This document shows positions 58,008 to 64,000 of a stretch of DNA of 64,000 nucleotides, piece by piece. Under the pieces are notes generated by a model that saw only the letters and a list, made by a program, of their open reading frames with translations, was not told the DNA's origin and ran no database searches. Made by a program: the position numbers and the translations under genes. The stretch comes from Sphingomonadales bacterium (GTDB lineage: Bacteria > Pseudomonadota > Alphaproteobacteria > Sphingomonadales > Sphingomonadaceae), in NCBI GenBank assembly GCA_025351405.1, contig JANXVZ010000019.1, forward strand, positions 19,929 to 83,928. The letters run 5' to 3'. Numbering within the stretch: position 1 is the first letter of the stretch; the number at the start of each line of letters is the position of its first letter.

Positions 58008-58718
58008 TTAAACGGCCCCGAGGGCAGCCTTTCGGCGTGCGGCGACTCCGATGATCGCGAACCCTGCGACCAGCATGCTCCAGGTGGCGGGCTCCGGAAC
58101 ACCGGCAACAGCGGTAACCGAAAAGCGCATACCGGTAGAGTCGTTGAAATAGTTGCCGGCATTGTTGACATCAAAACCGAAGAGATCGCCGGCGCCGAAG
58201 TCAAGGGTTCGGCTGAAGCTGAAGCTGTTGTTTGCCCTCGTCAGCAGGGTGTACGGATCGACGACCGAGGCGCCGCCGAACGGGCGGAAGAACGGCGATA
58301 TCGCCACCGCATTGGGGTTGGTATCGGACTGGAAGAATACGGCATCGATGCGGAACCGGCCCGGGCCGGGTGCCAAGAACACCGCCTCGACGCTATTGTC
58401 GATGCCGGGGTGAAGGATCAGGGCGCCTCCGGGCACCTTGACGGTGCCGGTGGTGAAAGCACCTCCCGTGGTTTTGTAAACGCCTGGAACATTGGCATTG
58501 CCGCCCTGCAGGCAGGTCGTGCCGGCTATCACGCAATTGCCTGCCGTGTTGAGACCGGTCGCGGAGCCGTTCTTGAAGCTGACATAAGCAAAATGGCCGG
58601 CACCATTGACGGCGACGAAACTGGAGAAGGCATCGAAGGTGACCGCGCTGGCCGGGGCAGCGCATATTGCACCCAACGAAGCTATCACGAACATGTTGCG
58701 GAGCGTTGTCGATGCCAT
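58008..58718 (-). CDS. Secreted PEPxxWA-CTERM protein, function unknown
   Basis: This 236-aa exported protein has a signal peptide (NMFVIASLGAICAAPASA), a beta-rich Gly/Asn/Ala body (GVYKTTGGAFTTGTVKVPG), and the sorting tail VPEPATWSMLVAGFAIIGVAARRK: PEPxTW, a hydrophobic helix and an Arg/Lys cluster. Such proteins are surface or EPS-associated in sphingomonads. Two Cys (NCVIAGTTC) may form a disulfide. A TTAA-N7-TTAA box lies 5 bp upstream of its ATG. ATG 58694 is an alternative start. Confidence 0.88.
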   Translation of the reverse strand: MASTTLRNMFVIASLGAICAAPASAVTFDAFSSFVAVNGAGHFAYVSFKNGSATGLNTAGNCVIAGTTCLQGGNANVPGVYKTTGGAFTTGTVKVPGGALILHPGIDNSVEAVFLAPGPGRFRIDAVFFQSDTNPNAVAISPFFRPFGGASVVDPYTLLTRANNSFSFSRTLDFGAGDLFGFDVNNAGNYFNDSTGMRFSVTAVAGVPEPATWSMLVAGFAIIGVAARRKAALGAV

Positions 58719-58722
58719 GATC

Positions 58723-58737
58723 TTAATCGACCATTAA
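58723..58737. promoter_or_regulatory. CtrA-type box at the PEP-CTERM gene
   Basis: TTAATCGACCATTAA is a perfect TTAA-N7-TTAA, the CtrA consensus of alphaproteobacteria, and is symmetric in its outer bases. It lies only 5 bp upstream of the ATG, so CtrA here would more likely block transcription or translation initiation than activate, unless the true promoter is further upstream. The rest of the 174-bp gap holds an AT-rich inverted repeat, CATTAT (58870-58875) and ATAATG (58881-58886). Confidence 0.6.
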
Positions 58738-58892
58738 GTTCTGGTTATCAAAAGTTCCGGCTTGCGGCAAGTGGGGGGGCGCCATTGGCGTCGTTAGCGC
58801 GAGGCAATGGGATCAAGTAAAGGGACGACACTCCAGCCCCACACTGCGATGTGCAATCCCGATAATATACATTATGTTAAATAATGCCACGC

Positions 58893-59444
58893 TCAGACCT
58901 GCCGCAGCGCTCGTTCGAGAACCACGAACGACAGGTCCGGTCGCTTTGGCACACCGAACCGCACATCATCGTACGGAAATGCGCGCGTCTCCCCGGTCAA
59001 CGCATAGCCGCGCCGCTGGTACCATGCGATCAATTCGACGCGCTGGCGCACCACTGTCATCTCGATCCGCGTCGCGCCGAATTGGCCGATGGCACGCGCC
59101 TCCGCCTCGGCGATCAACAGACGCCCAAGCCCATGTGTCTGCATTGTCGGCGTCACCGACAACATTCCCATGTAGCACAGGCCATTCCCGTTATTGGAAA
59201 GCTGCACGCAACCTGTCAGGCGATCGCCACGCCAGGCCAGCAATATGAGCTGCTGCGGGTCGGCCAATATCTCGCGCAGTGCGGCGCTGTCGGTGCGCTG
59301 ACCGTCGATCAGATCCGCCTCGTGGGTCCAGCCATTTTGTGCGGAAGCGCCGCGGTAAGCGCTTTCGACAAGTGCATGCAGCATCGGCACATCTTCGACG
59401 ACGGCGATGGTCAAACGCAGCGGTGTGGTCATTTCGTCGATCAT
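58893..59444 (-). CDS. GNAT-family N-acetyltransferase in the mod operon
   Basis: This 183-aa GNAT has the acetyl-CoA loop VTPTMQTHGLGRLLIAEAE near residue 98, RIEMTVVRQRVELIAWYQRRGY and TRAFPYDDVRFG at the C-terminus. The substrate is unknown. Its ATG overlaps the modC TGA (ATGA), so it is translationally tied to the molybdate operon, though a role there is not obvious. Confidence 0.85.
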   Translation of the reverse strand: MIDEMTTPLRLTIAVVEDVPMLHALVESAYRGASAQNGWTHEADLIDGQRTDSAALREILADPQQLILLAWRGDRLTGCVQLSNNGNGLCYMGMLSVTPTMQTHGLGRLLIAEAEARAIGQFGATRIEMTVVRQRVELIAWYQRRGYALTGETRAFPYDDVRFGVPKRPDLSFVVLERALRQV

Positions 59445-60085
59445 CCCGCCAGCGTGATGCGTTCGATCTGTCCGGCACGCAAGCTTATGATGCGACGGGT
59501 CAACGCCGCGACTTCACCAAGATCATGGCTGACATAGATCACCGGAATCACGATCGTATTGAACAACCCTGCAAGTGCTGCCAGCAGCTCCGCCCGGCCC
59601 TCGCTGTCGACACCCGAAAGCGGCTCGTCCAACAGCAGAAGCCGTGGCTGCCCGAGCAAGGCGCGGGCGATGGCGGCACGTTGCCCCTCCCCGCCCGAAA
59701 GCCGATGCGGCTTGCGCTCGAGCAGTCCGGAAATGCCGGTGCGAGCAATGATATCATCGCGATCGAACGGTCCCGCCGGGTTGCGGCGCGCCGCATAGTC
59801 CAGGTTGCCGGCGACGCTGAGGTGCGGCAGCAGGGTATGGCCCTGCATGACATAGCCGACCTGGCGCCTGTGCGCCGGCCAGAAACTGTGCCGATCCTGC
59901 CACGTTTCACCATCGAAACGGATTACGCCGGGTCGCCGGTCCAACCCTGCCAAAGCGCGCAAGATGCTGGTCTTTCCCGATGCAGACGGCCCGAGCAGTG
60001 CCGTGATGCCCTCCGCGGGGACCGAAAAGTCGACATTGAGGCGAAACCCCTCCCCGGCGCGATCGGCAAGTGCCACTTCGATCAA
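59441..60085 (-). CDS. modC: Molybdate ABC transporter ATP-binding protein
   Basis: ModC powers molybdate import. The 214-aa protein has Walker A GPSASGKTSILRAL, the Q-loop GYVMQG, the signature LSGGEGQRAAIARAL and Walker B LLLLDEPLSGVD, with the H-loop VSHDLGE. It ends right after the ATPase domain: the C-terminal TOBE/Mop molybdate-binding domain of E. coli ModC (about 350 aa) is absent. It overlaps modB by 4 bp. Confidence 0.93.
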   Translation of the reverse strand: MIEVALADRAGEGFRLNVDFSVPAEGITALLGPSASGKTSILRALAGLDRRPGVIRFDGETWQDRHSFWPAHRRQVGYVMQGHTLLPHLSVAGNLDYAARRNPAGPFDRDDIIARTGISGLLERKPHRLSGGEGQRAAIARALLGQPRLLLLDEPLSGVDSEGRAELLAALAGLFNTIVIPVIYVSHDLGEVAALTRRIISLRAGQIERITLAG

Positions 60086-60747
60086 GGCTGGACGCCCCTG
60101 ATGCGACGTTCGACAAGCAGCAACGCCAGCAGGGTCAGGAATGCGAACACCACCAGGCCGGCGGCGATGCGATGCGCCTCACCATATTGCAGCGCTTCGA
60201 CGAGTTGATAGATGCGAATGGAGAGCACCTCTGTCTTGCCGGGTATACTGCCGCCGATCATCAGCACGACGCCAAATTCGCCTACGGTATGGGCGAACAC
60301 CAGAATTGCGGCAGATAGAAAGCCGCGGCGGGCCATTGGCAGCCCGATGCTGAAGAACCGGTCCATTGGCCCTGCCCCCATGGTCGCCGCCAGGTCAAGC
60401 GGGCGATCGCCGATGGCTTCAAAGGCGGTGCGCAGCGGCTGCACAGCGAAGGGCAAGGAATAGAACAACGATCCGATGACAAGCCCGCTGAAGCTGAACG
60501 CCAGGGTGTGGATGCCGAACGGATGCAGCAGTGCCATCAGCGGGCTGGCCGGGCCGAGCGCCACGAGGACGTAAAATCCGATCACGGTGGGGGGCAGCAC
60601 CAGCGGCAACGCCGAAATGGCACCAATGATTTCGCTCCACCAGCGCCGCGACCGCGCCAGCCACCAGGCCAGCGGTGTCGCCAATACGAGCAGCAGGACG
60701 GTGGTGACGGCCGCAAGCTCGACCGTCGTGGCTATGACCAGGTTCAT
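60082..60747 (-). CDS. modB: Molybdate ABC transporter permease
   Basis: ModB is the membrane channel of the transporter. The 221-aa protein has five or six helices (AAVTTVLLLVLATPLAWWL, ISALPLVLPPTVIGFYVLVA and others) and the EAA-loop region DLAATMGAGPMDRFFSIGLP that docks on ModC. Its ATG is 45 bp after the modA stop and its own stop overlaps modC. Confidence 0.95.
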   Translation of the reverse strand: MNLVIATTVELAAVTTVLLLVLATPLAWWLARSRRWWSEIIGAISALPLVLPPTVIGFYVLVALGPASPLMALLHPFGIHTLAFSFSGLVIGSLFYSLPFAVQPLRTAFEAIGDRPLDLAATMGAGPMDRFFSIGLPMARRGFLSAAILVFAHTVGEFGVVLMIGGSIPGKTEVLSIRIYQLVEALQYGEAHRIAAGLVVFAFLTLLALLLVERRIRGVQP

Positions 60748-60792
60748 CCCGGCGACGCGCTACACGCCGGAACGCCCGCGCTAAAGCTGCAG

Positions 60793-61539
60793 TCAGCGCG
60801 TTTCATAGCCATAGCGATGGATAATGGCGATCGACCGTGGCCCCTTCAGGAATTTGACGAACGCCAGGGCGGCCGGGTTGTCGGCGCCCGTCTTCAACAG
60901 CACGGCCTGCTGGTTGATGGGTTTGTGCAGGCGTTTCGGCACCAGCCAGCGCGATCCGCCCTGGATGTTGAAAACCTGGCTCTGTGCCAGGAAACCCAGC
61001 GCGGCGGCACCGGTGGCGACGAACTGATAGGCCTGGGTAATCGAACTTCCCTTGACGATCTTGGGAGCAAGCGCCGGATATACGCCCAGCGCCTGCATCA
61101 CCTGCATCGCCGCCATGCCATAGGGCGCGGCAGTCGGGTCGGCGATGCTGAGGTGGTCGAACGTTCCCGCCTTGAGCACCGCACCGGCATCGTCCACGAA
61201 CCCGGGTGTCGCCGAATATAGCACCAGGCGCCCGATGGCATAGGTGAAGCGGCTGCCCGGCACCGCGAGGCGATCCCGCTCAGCCATTTCCGGCCGTTCC
61301 GCGTCGGCGGACAGAAACACCTCGAACGGCGCACCGTGCCCCATCTGCGCATAAAATGCGCCCGAGGCACCGAAGCTGAGCGTCGCCGTATGGCCCGTTG
61401 CCTTGTTGAAGGCGACCGCGATCTCCTTGGCCGGCTCCGTGAAATTGGCAGCAACCGCGACGATGGCATCGGCGGCAAATGCCGGACTGGTGGCGCCAAG
61501 AAGTATCGAAACAACAATGGTGTATGGCATGGGATTCAT
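60793..61539 (-). CDS. modA: Molybdate-binding periplasmic protein
   Basis: ModA binds molybdate/tungstate and delivers it to ModBC. The 248-aa precursor has a signal peptide (YTIVVSILLGATSPAFA), the ligand loop VAVAANFTEPAKEIAVAF, SFGASGAFYAQMGHGAPFEVFLSAD, and FVATGAAALGFLAQSQV. ATG 61539 or 61530 may be used. The upstream gap holds a ModE-like operator. Confidence 0.94.
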   Translation of the reverse strand: MNPMPYTIVVSILLGATSPAFAADAIVAVAANFTEPAKEIAVAFNKATGHTATLSFGASGAFYAQMGHGAPFEVFLSADAERPEMAERDRLAVPGSRFTYAIGRLVLYSATPGFVDDAGAVLKAGTFDHLSIADPTAAPYGMAAMQVMQALGVYPALAPKIVKGSSITQAYQFVATGAAALGFLAQSQVFNIQGGSRWLVPKRLHKPINQQAVLLKTGADNPAALAFVKFLKGPRSIAIIHRYGYETR

Positions 61540-61643
61540 GCCACGGGCAAGGTTTCGGCGGCCGTCGGACGGCGCCCCCAGGCCGTGCTGCCTGCCCTCG
61601 CCACAGAGCGATCTAGTCCTGCCCACGTCCACCCCCGCCGAAT

Positions 61644-61667
61644 CGAGATATGCGAAGATATATATCG
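61644..61667. promoter_or_regulatory. ModE-like operator upstream of modA
   Basis: Inverted halves CGAGATAT (61644-61651) and ATATATCG (61660-61667), 8 bp apart, match at 7 of 8 positions and resemble the CGNTATAT-type ModE binding site of E. coli. It lies 105 bp before the modA ATG, right after the modE stop, and would let ModE repress modABC when molybdate is plentiful. Confidence 0.55.
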
Positions 61668-61676
61668 CTGGCGGGT

Positions 61677-62057
61677 CTATGTCGCCCTGGACGATCGCGG
61701 TTCGGGCAAGAGATCCTCGAGCAACGCCGCGCCTGGCGCCGATGCCGCATCGGCAATCGCCGTTTCCAGGGCACGATAGCGTGACAAGACTGTCTCGCCG
61801 AGCGGTGTCAGACTGGCGCCGCCGCCCTTGCTGCCGCCATGCGCGGTCGTGATGAGCGGGGTCCGCCAGCACCGGTTCATCGTGTCGGCGAGCAACCATG
61901 TGCGGCGGTAGCTGAAACCGAGGCGGCGCCCTGCCGCCGACAGCGATCCGGTGATGGCGATGGCCTCGAGCAAGGCGGCCTTGCCCGGCCCCATGGCAAG
62001 TTCCCCGTCGCACAGGACCTGGGCTTTCAATTTCAGCGGCGACGCGGTGGGAGCCAT
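61677..62057 (-). CDS. modE: ModE-type winged-helix regulator lacking the Mop domains
   Basis: The 126-aa protein is only the N-terminal winged-helix part of ModE: LLEAIAITGSLSAAGRRLGF, SYRRTWLLADTMNRC, ITTAHGGSKGGGASLTPLG, AVLSRYRALE-like end. The two C-terminal molybdate-binding Mop domains of E. coli ModE are missing, so how it senses molybdate is unclear. It lies upstream of modA on the same strand. Confidence 0.85.
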   Translation of the reverse strand: MAPTASPLKLKAQVLCDGELAMGPGKAALLEAIAITGSLSAAGRRLGFSYRRTWLLADTMNRCWRTPLITTAHGGSKGGGASLTPLGETVLSRYRALETAIADAASAPGAALLEDLLPEPRSSRAT

Positions 62058-62093
62058 GACGGCAACCTAGCCGATTTGCTGCGCATCTGAACA

Positions 62094-62141
62094 CCGGCGG
62101 TTTGGCCGGCGGTTTGGCCGGCGGTTTGGCCGGCGGTTTGG
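62094..62141. repeat. Four 12-bp tandem repeats between modE and the YeiH gene
   Basis: CCGGCGGTTTGG is repeated four times exactly (62094, 62106, 62118, 62130), followed by a degenerate fifth unit. It lies in the divergent gap between modE and the transporter gene. It is a likely slippage repeat whose copy number may vary between strains. Confidence 0.85.
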
Positions 62142-62217
62142 GTTGCGGTGGCCAACGGCGTCTCATCGATAAATCAGGGTTGGCGCTTCGCCTGCGACCG
62201 CTTAACCGTTTGCGGCG

Positions 62218-63264
62218 ATGAACCCCAAATCCCCCCAGGCCGCCGATCTGTTCGGCGATATCGAAGCCACGCCGAAGGTCCGCTTGCGCGACTATCTGCC
62301 CGGGTTGACCGTCGCCGCCCTGGCAACGCTCGCGGCGGCCAGCCTGTCGGATCGCTATGGTGCTCCGCTGACCTTGATGTCGTTGCTGATCGGGCTGGCG
62401 CTGAACTTTCTGTCGGCGGATCATCGGCTCAACCCGGGCCTGACCCTGGCTGCCCGTGAACTGCTGCGCTGGGCGATTGTGCTGGTCGGCGCCCGGGTGA
62501 CCTTCGGGCAAATCGCAGCGTTGGGCCCGGAAGCCTTGCTGGCGGTCATCATTACCGTCGTCGCGGTCATGCTGACGGGTGTCGCGGCGGCCCGAGCGCT
62601 GGGGTTTTCAACGGGCTTTGGCGTGCTGTCGGGCGGCGCCGTGGCGATCTGCGGCGGTTCGGCGGCGATGGCGCTTTCCGCGACACTCGGGGAGCGCCGG
62701 GTCAAGCAGAGCGAGCTGACCCTGGTCCTTGTCGGCATTTCGTCGATGAGCCCGATCGCAATGGTGCTTTATCCCGTCGTCGCGCACTGGCTGGGGTTCA
62801 GCAACGCCCAGGCCGGTTATTTCCTGGGCGGTTCGGTGCACGATGTCGCGCAGGCGCTGGGTGCCGGCTACGCCTATTCGCCGGCGGCGGGTGAAACCGC
62901 GACGATCGTCAAGCTGGCGCGCGTTGCCTTGCTGGCCCCGGTGCTGGCGGTGCTGTCGTTGCTGTTTCCGGCAAAGCTGGCTGTTACCGGTGGCAAGCGG
63001 GCGGTCGCGATCGTGCCGTGGTTCGTTGTCGGATTTTTCGGCGTGGCCGGGGTCAATTCGCTGGGCGTCATTCCCGTGGCGATCTCGCATGGCGCTGCAA
63101 GCCTGGCAGCCGCGATGCTCGCGGTGTCGGTGGCGGCGACGGCGATCCGTTCGCCCTTGGGCGAAATATTGAAGGCCGGACCCAAGCCATTGCTGGTCGG
63201 CGTCGCAGCGTCGGCGACGGCATTCGTGCTGCCGCTGGCTTATGCCTGGCTGCGGATCGGCTAG
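62218..63264 (+). CDS. YeiH/UPF0324-family membrane transporter
   Basis: This 348-aa protein has about nine or ten helices, with the family blocks GALAVAICGGSAAMALSAT (here GGAVAICGGSAAMALSAT), the GERRVKQSELTLVLVGIS loop and FLGGSVHDVAQALGAGYAYS. The family is often called putative sulfate exporters, but transport has been shown for few members. It is divergent from modE. ATG 62218 begins a charged cytosolic N-terminus. A dispersed repeat follows its stop. Confidence 0.88.
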   Translation: MNPKSPQAADLFGDIEATPKVRLRDYLPGLTVAALATLAAASLSDRYGAPLTLMSLLIGLALNFLSADHRLNPGLTLAARELLRWAIVLVGARVTFGQIAALGPEALLAVIITVVAVMLTGVAAARALGFSTGFGVLSGGAVAICGGSAAMALSATLGERRVKQSELTLVLVGISSMSPIAMVLYPVVAHWLGFSNAQAGYFLGGSVHDVAQALGAGYAYSPAAGETATIVKLARVALLAPVLAVLSLLFPAKLAVTGGKRAVAIVPWFVVGFFGVAGVNSLGVIPVAISHGAASLAAAMLAVSVAATAIRSPLGEILKAGPKPLLVGVAASATAFVLPLAYAWLRIG

Positions 63265-63319
63265 GTCTTGCAGGCTCTGCCGGTTTTTTGCCAGCGTTGA
63301 TTTCATTGCACTTAAAGTT

Positions 63320-63425
63320 GGAAGGTCAGCCCCAGGCGGCAAAATCCTGACCTTCCAGACTGGCCGGCCGTGCGCCGAAATGCCCCGTTTCGATCTGGCG
63401 ATGAGAATGAGCGGGGGCGTGAATA
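63320..63425. repeat. Dispersed AAGGTCAG palindromic repeat, copy 3, cut by IS66
   Basis: GGAAGGTCAG (63320-63329) and CTGACCTTCC (63347-63356) form a perfect 10-bp stem. The loop begins CCCCAGG, close to the reverse complement of copy 2. The flank GATGAGAATGAGCG (about 63399-63413) matches the reverse complement of GATGAGAAAGAACG in copy 2. It is in inverted orientation relative to copies 1 and 2. The repeat is broken at 63425, where the IS66 terminal repeat starts. Confidence 0.65.
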
Positions 63426-63536
63426 GTAAGCGCGGTCTGAAGGCCGCCTTGCGCATGACGGCATAGCCGCGCTGTTTGCCACCCTTTGATCTGGGGTGTG
63501 CTGGTGTCAGATTTGGGCGGCGAGGAAGGGACTGGT

Positions 63537-63554
63537 CATACGAGTGGTCGTATG
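63537..63554 (+). promoter_or_regulatory. Hairpin over the tnpA start codon
   Basis: CATACGA (63537-63543) can pair with TCGTATG (63548-63554), a perfect 7-bp stem with a GTGG loop. The ATG of tnpA (63552) lies in the 3' arm. Such a hairpin could hide the start in read-through transcripts, a device other insertion sequences use to limit transposase. Confidence 0.5.
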
Positions 63555-63974
63555 AGCAGTCGGATCGAGGTGATCGGGCGGATTTCGGGGCGCCGGCATT
63601 GGACGGTCGAGCAGAAGCTGGAGATGCTGCGCGACGCGTTCGGGCCGGACGGGCGGGTCCGGGCGGCGATGGAACGGCACGAGGTGAGCAGCGGTCAGCT
63701 TTACACTTGGCGGCGCGAGGCGATGTCGGGTGCGTTGCGCAGTTCGGTGCCGGCGGTCCGGCCTGCCTTCGCGGAAGTTCAGGTTGCCGAGACGCCGACG
63801 ACGATGGAGTTAATACCAGCGATTTCACCGTCGCCGGCATCACCGCCGGTTCCATTACTACCATGCGAGAGCAGCCGGATTTGCATCGAGCTTCCATCAG
63901 GCATCAAGCTGCGCATCGACGCCGGCGTTGACACCGACGCCCTTGCCCGGGTGCTGTCGATCCTGCCGCGATGA
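63552..63974 (+). CDS. tnpA: IS66 accessory protein TnpA
   Basis: This 140-aa protein carries a helix-turn-helix (RRHWTVEQKLEMLRDAF, MERHEVSSGQLYTWRREAM) typical of the IS66 TnpA/OrfA protein, with a C-terminal strand GIKLRIDAGVDTDALARVL. Its role in transposition is accessory. ATG 63552 is chosen, since upstream open frame matches nothing. The stop overlaps the tnpB ATG (ATGA). Confidence 0.9.
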   Translation: MSSRIEVIGRISGRRHWTVEQKLEMLRDAFGPDGRVRAAMERHEVSSGQLYTWRREAMSGALRSSVPAVRPAFAEVQVAETPTTMELIPAISPSPASPPVPLLPCESSRICIELPSGIKLRIDAGVDTDALARVLSILPR

Positions 63975-64000
63975 TCCCTTTGCCGGCGACGACGAAGATC
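63971..64000 (+). CDS. tnpB: IS66 accessory protein TnpB, N-terminal fragment
   Basis: Only MIPLPATTKI is inside the window. The N-terminus MIPLP and its ATGA coupling to tnpA fit IS66 TnpB, which is usually about 115 aa. The gene runs off the window, so this is not a real truncation. Confidence 0.8.
   Translation, partial: MIPLPATTKI

Larger units (their letters stand above)
63426..64000 (+). mobile_element. IS66-family insertion sequence, left end (truncated by window)
   Basis: The terminal GTAAGCGCGGTCTGAAGGCC fits the GTAAGCG start of IS66-family inverted repeats. It is followed by tnpA and the first codons of tnpB. The 8 bp just outside (CGTGAATA, 63418-63425) are the candidate target duplication. 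The right end lies beyond the window. Confidence 0.85.

Noticed and set aside
62200..62206. TTAACC upstream of the YeiH-family gene as a CtrA site
   Set aside because: Only a half-site; no second TTAA at the required spacing.

Overview
The window is 64 kb of GC-rich alphaproteobacterial chromosome, almost certainly from the order Sphingomonadales. The evidence is two secreted proteins with PEPxxWA-CTERM tails, a CcrM-type methyltransferase next to rnhB, a fused ispDF, a lipoyl domain on the N-terminus of pyruvate dehydrogenase E1 beta, and the dusB-ntrB-ntrC-ntrY-ntrX-hfq-hflX order. The genus cannot be fixed from sequence reading alone. Most of the window is ordinary housekeeping DNA, densely packed with many overlapping stop/start junctions. 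I saw no rRNA, tRNA or CRISPR array, and no gene-free stretch exceeds 300 bases.

Layout. 1-4.6 kb: a dispersed repeat, purN (fused to a MmcQ/YjbR-like domain) and purM leftward, then a DUF2066-like secreted protein and hdaA. 4.6-12 kb: Pho-boxed ppk1-ppx (polyphosphate), rnd, aspS, a GNAT. 12-21 kb: ppa, an SMR exporter, an M61 peptidase, hisS-prfA-prmC (translation), a serine hydrolase and a GDSL hydrolase. 21-25 kb: glmM-thiD-rnhB, coupled by GTGA overlaps, then ccrM behind a cluster of its own GANTC sites. 25-36 kb: an M13 peptidase, folP with an internal tandem repeat, a tiny cytochrome-oxidase-type membrane protein, pntAA-pntAB-pntB, secreted msrA/msrB, a DUF3089 hydrolase and a FadJ-like beta-oxidation enzyme.

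36-46 kb is the pyruvate dehydrogenase/lipoate cluster: ftsB, pdhA, pdhB, pdhC, lpdA, carbonic anhydrase, lipA, ratA, pncC. It has been invaded at least twice. A low-GC membrane protein gene of unknown origin sits between pdhB and pdhC. A DUF559 endonuclease gene framed by composite inverted repeats sits between pdhC and lpdA. Both intruders are knitted into the operon by start/stop overlaps. A third element, a dispersed repeat, follows lpdA. 46-56 kb: ispDF, dusB and the two nitrogen-type two-component systems NtrBC and NtrYX, then hfq-hflX. A 23-codon ORF made of repeated stop/start junctions lies between dusB and ntrB.

56-64 kb: an unfamiliar protein with a possible papain-like N-terminus and a CFI-box-like C-terminus, mazG, a PEP-CTERM protein with a CtrA-type box at its start, a molybdate uptake operon (modE-modA-modB-modC-GNAT) with a ModE-like operator, a YeiH-type transporter, and the left end of an IS66-family element inserted in a third copy of the dispersed repeat. 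The strongest candidates for something under-described are the DUF559/inverted-repeat unit, the dusB-ntrB mini-ORF, the low-GC patches in hisS and the pdh operon, and the dispersed AAGGTCAG palindrome family.
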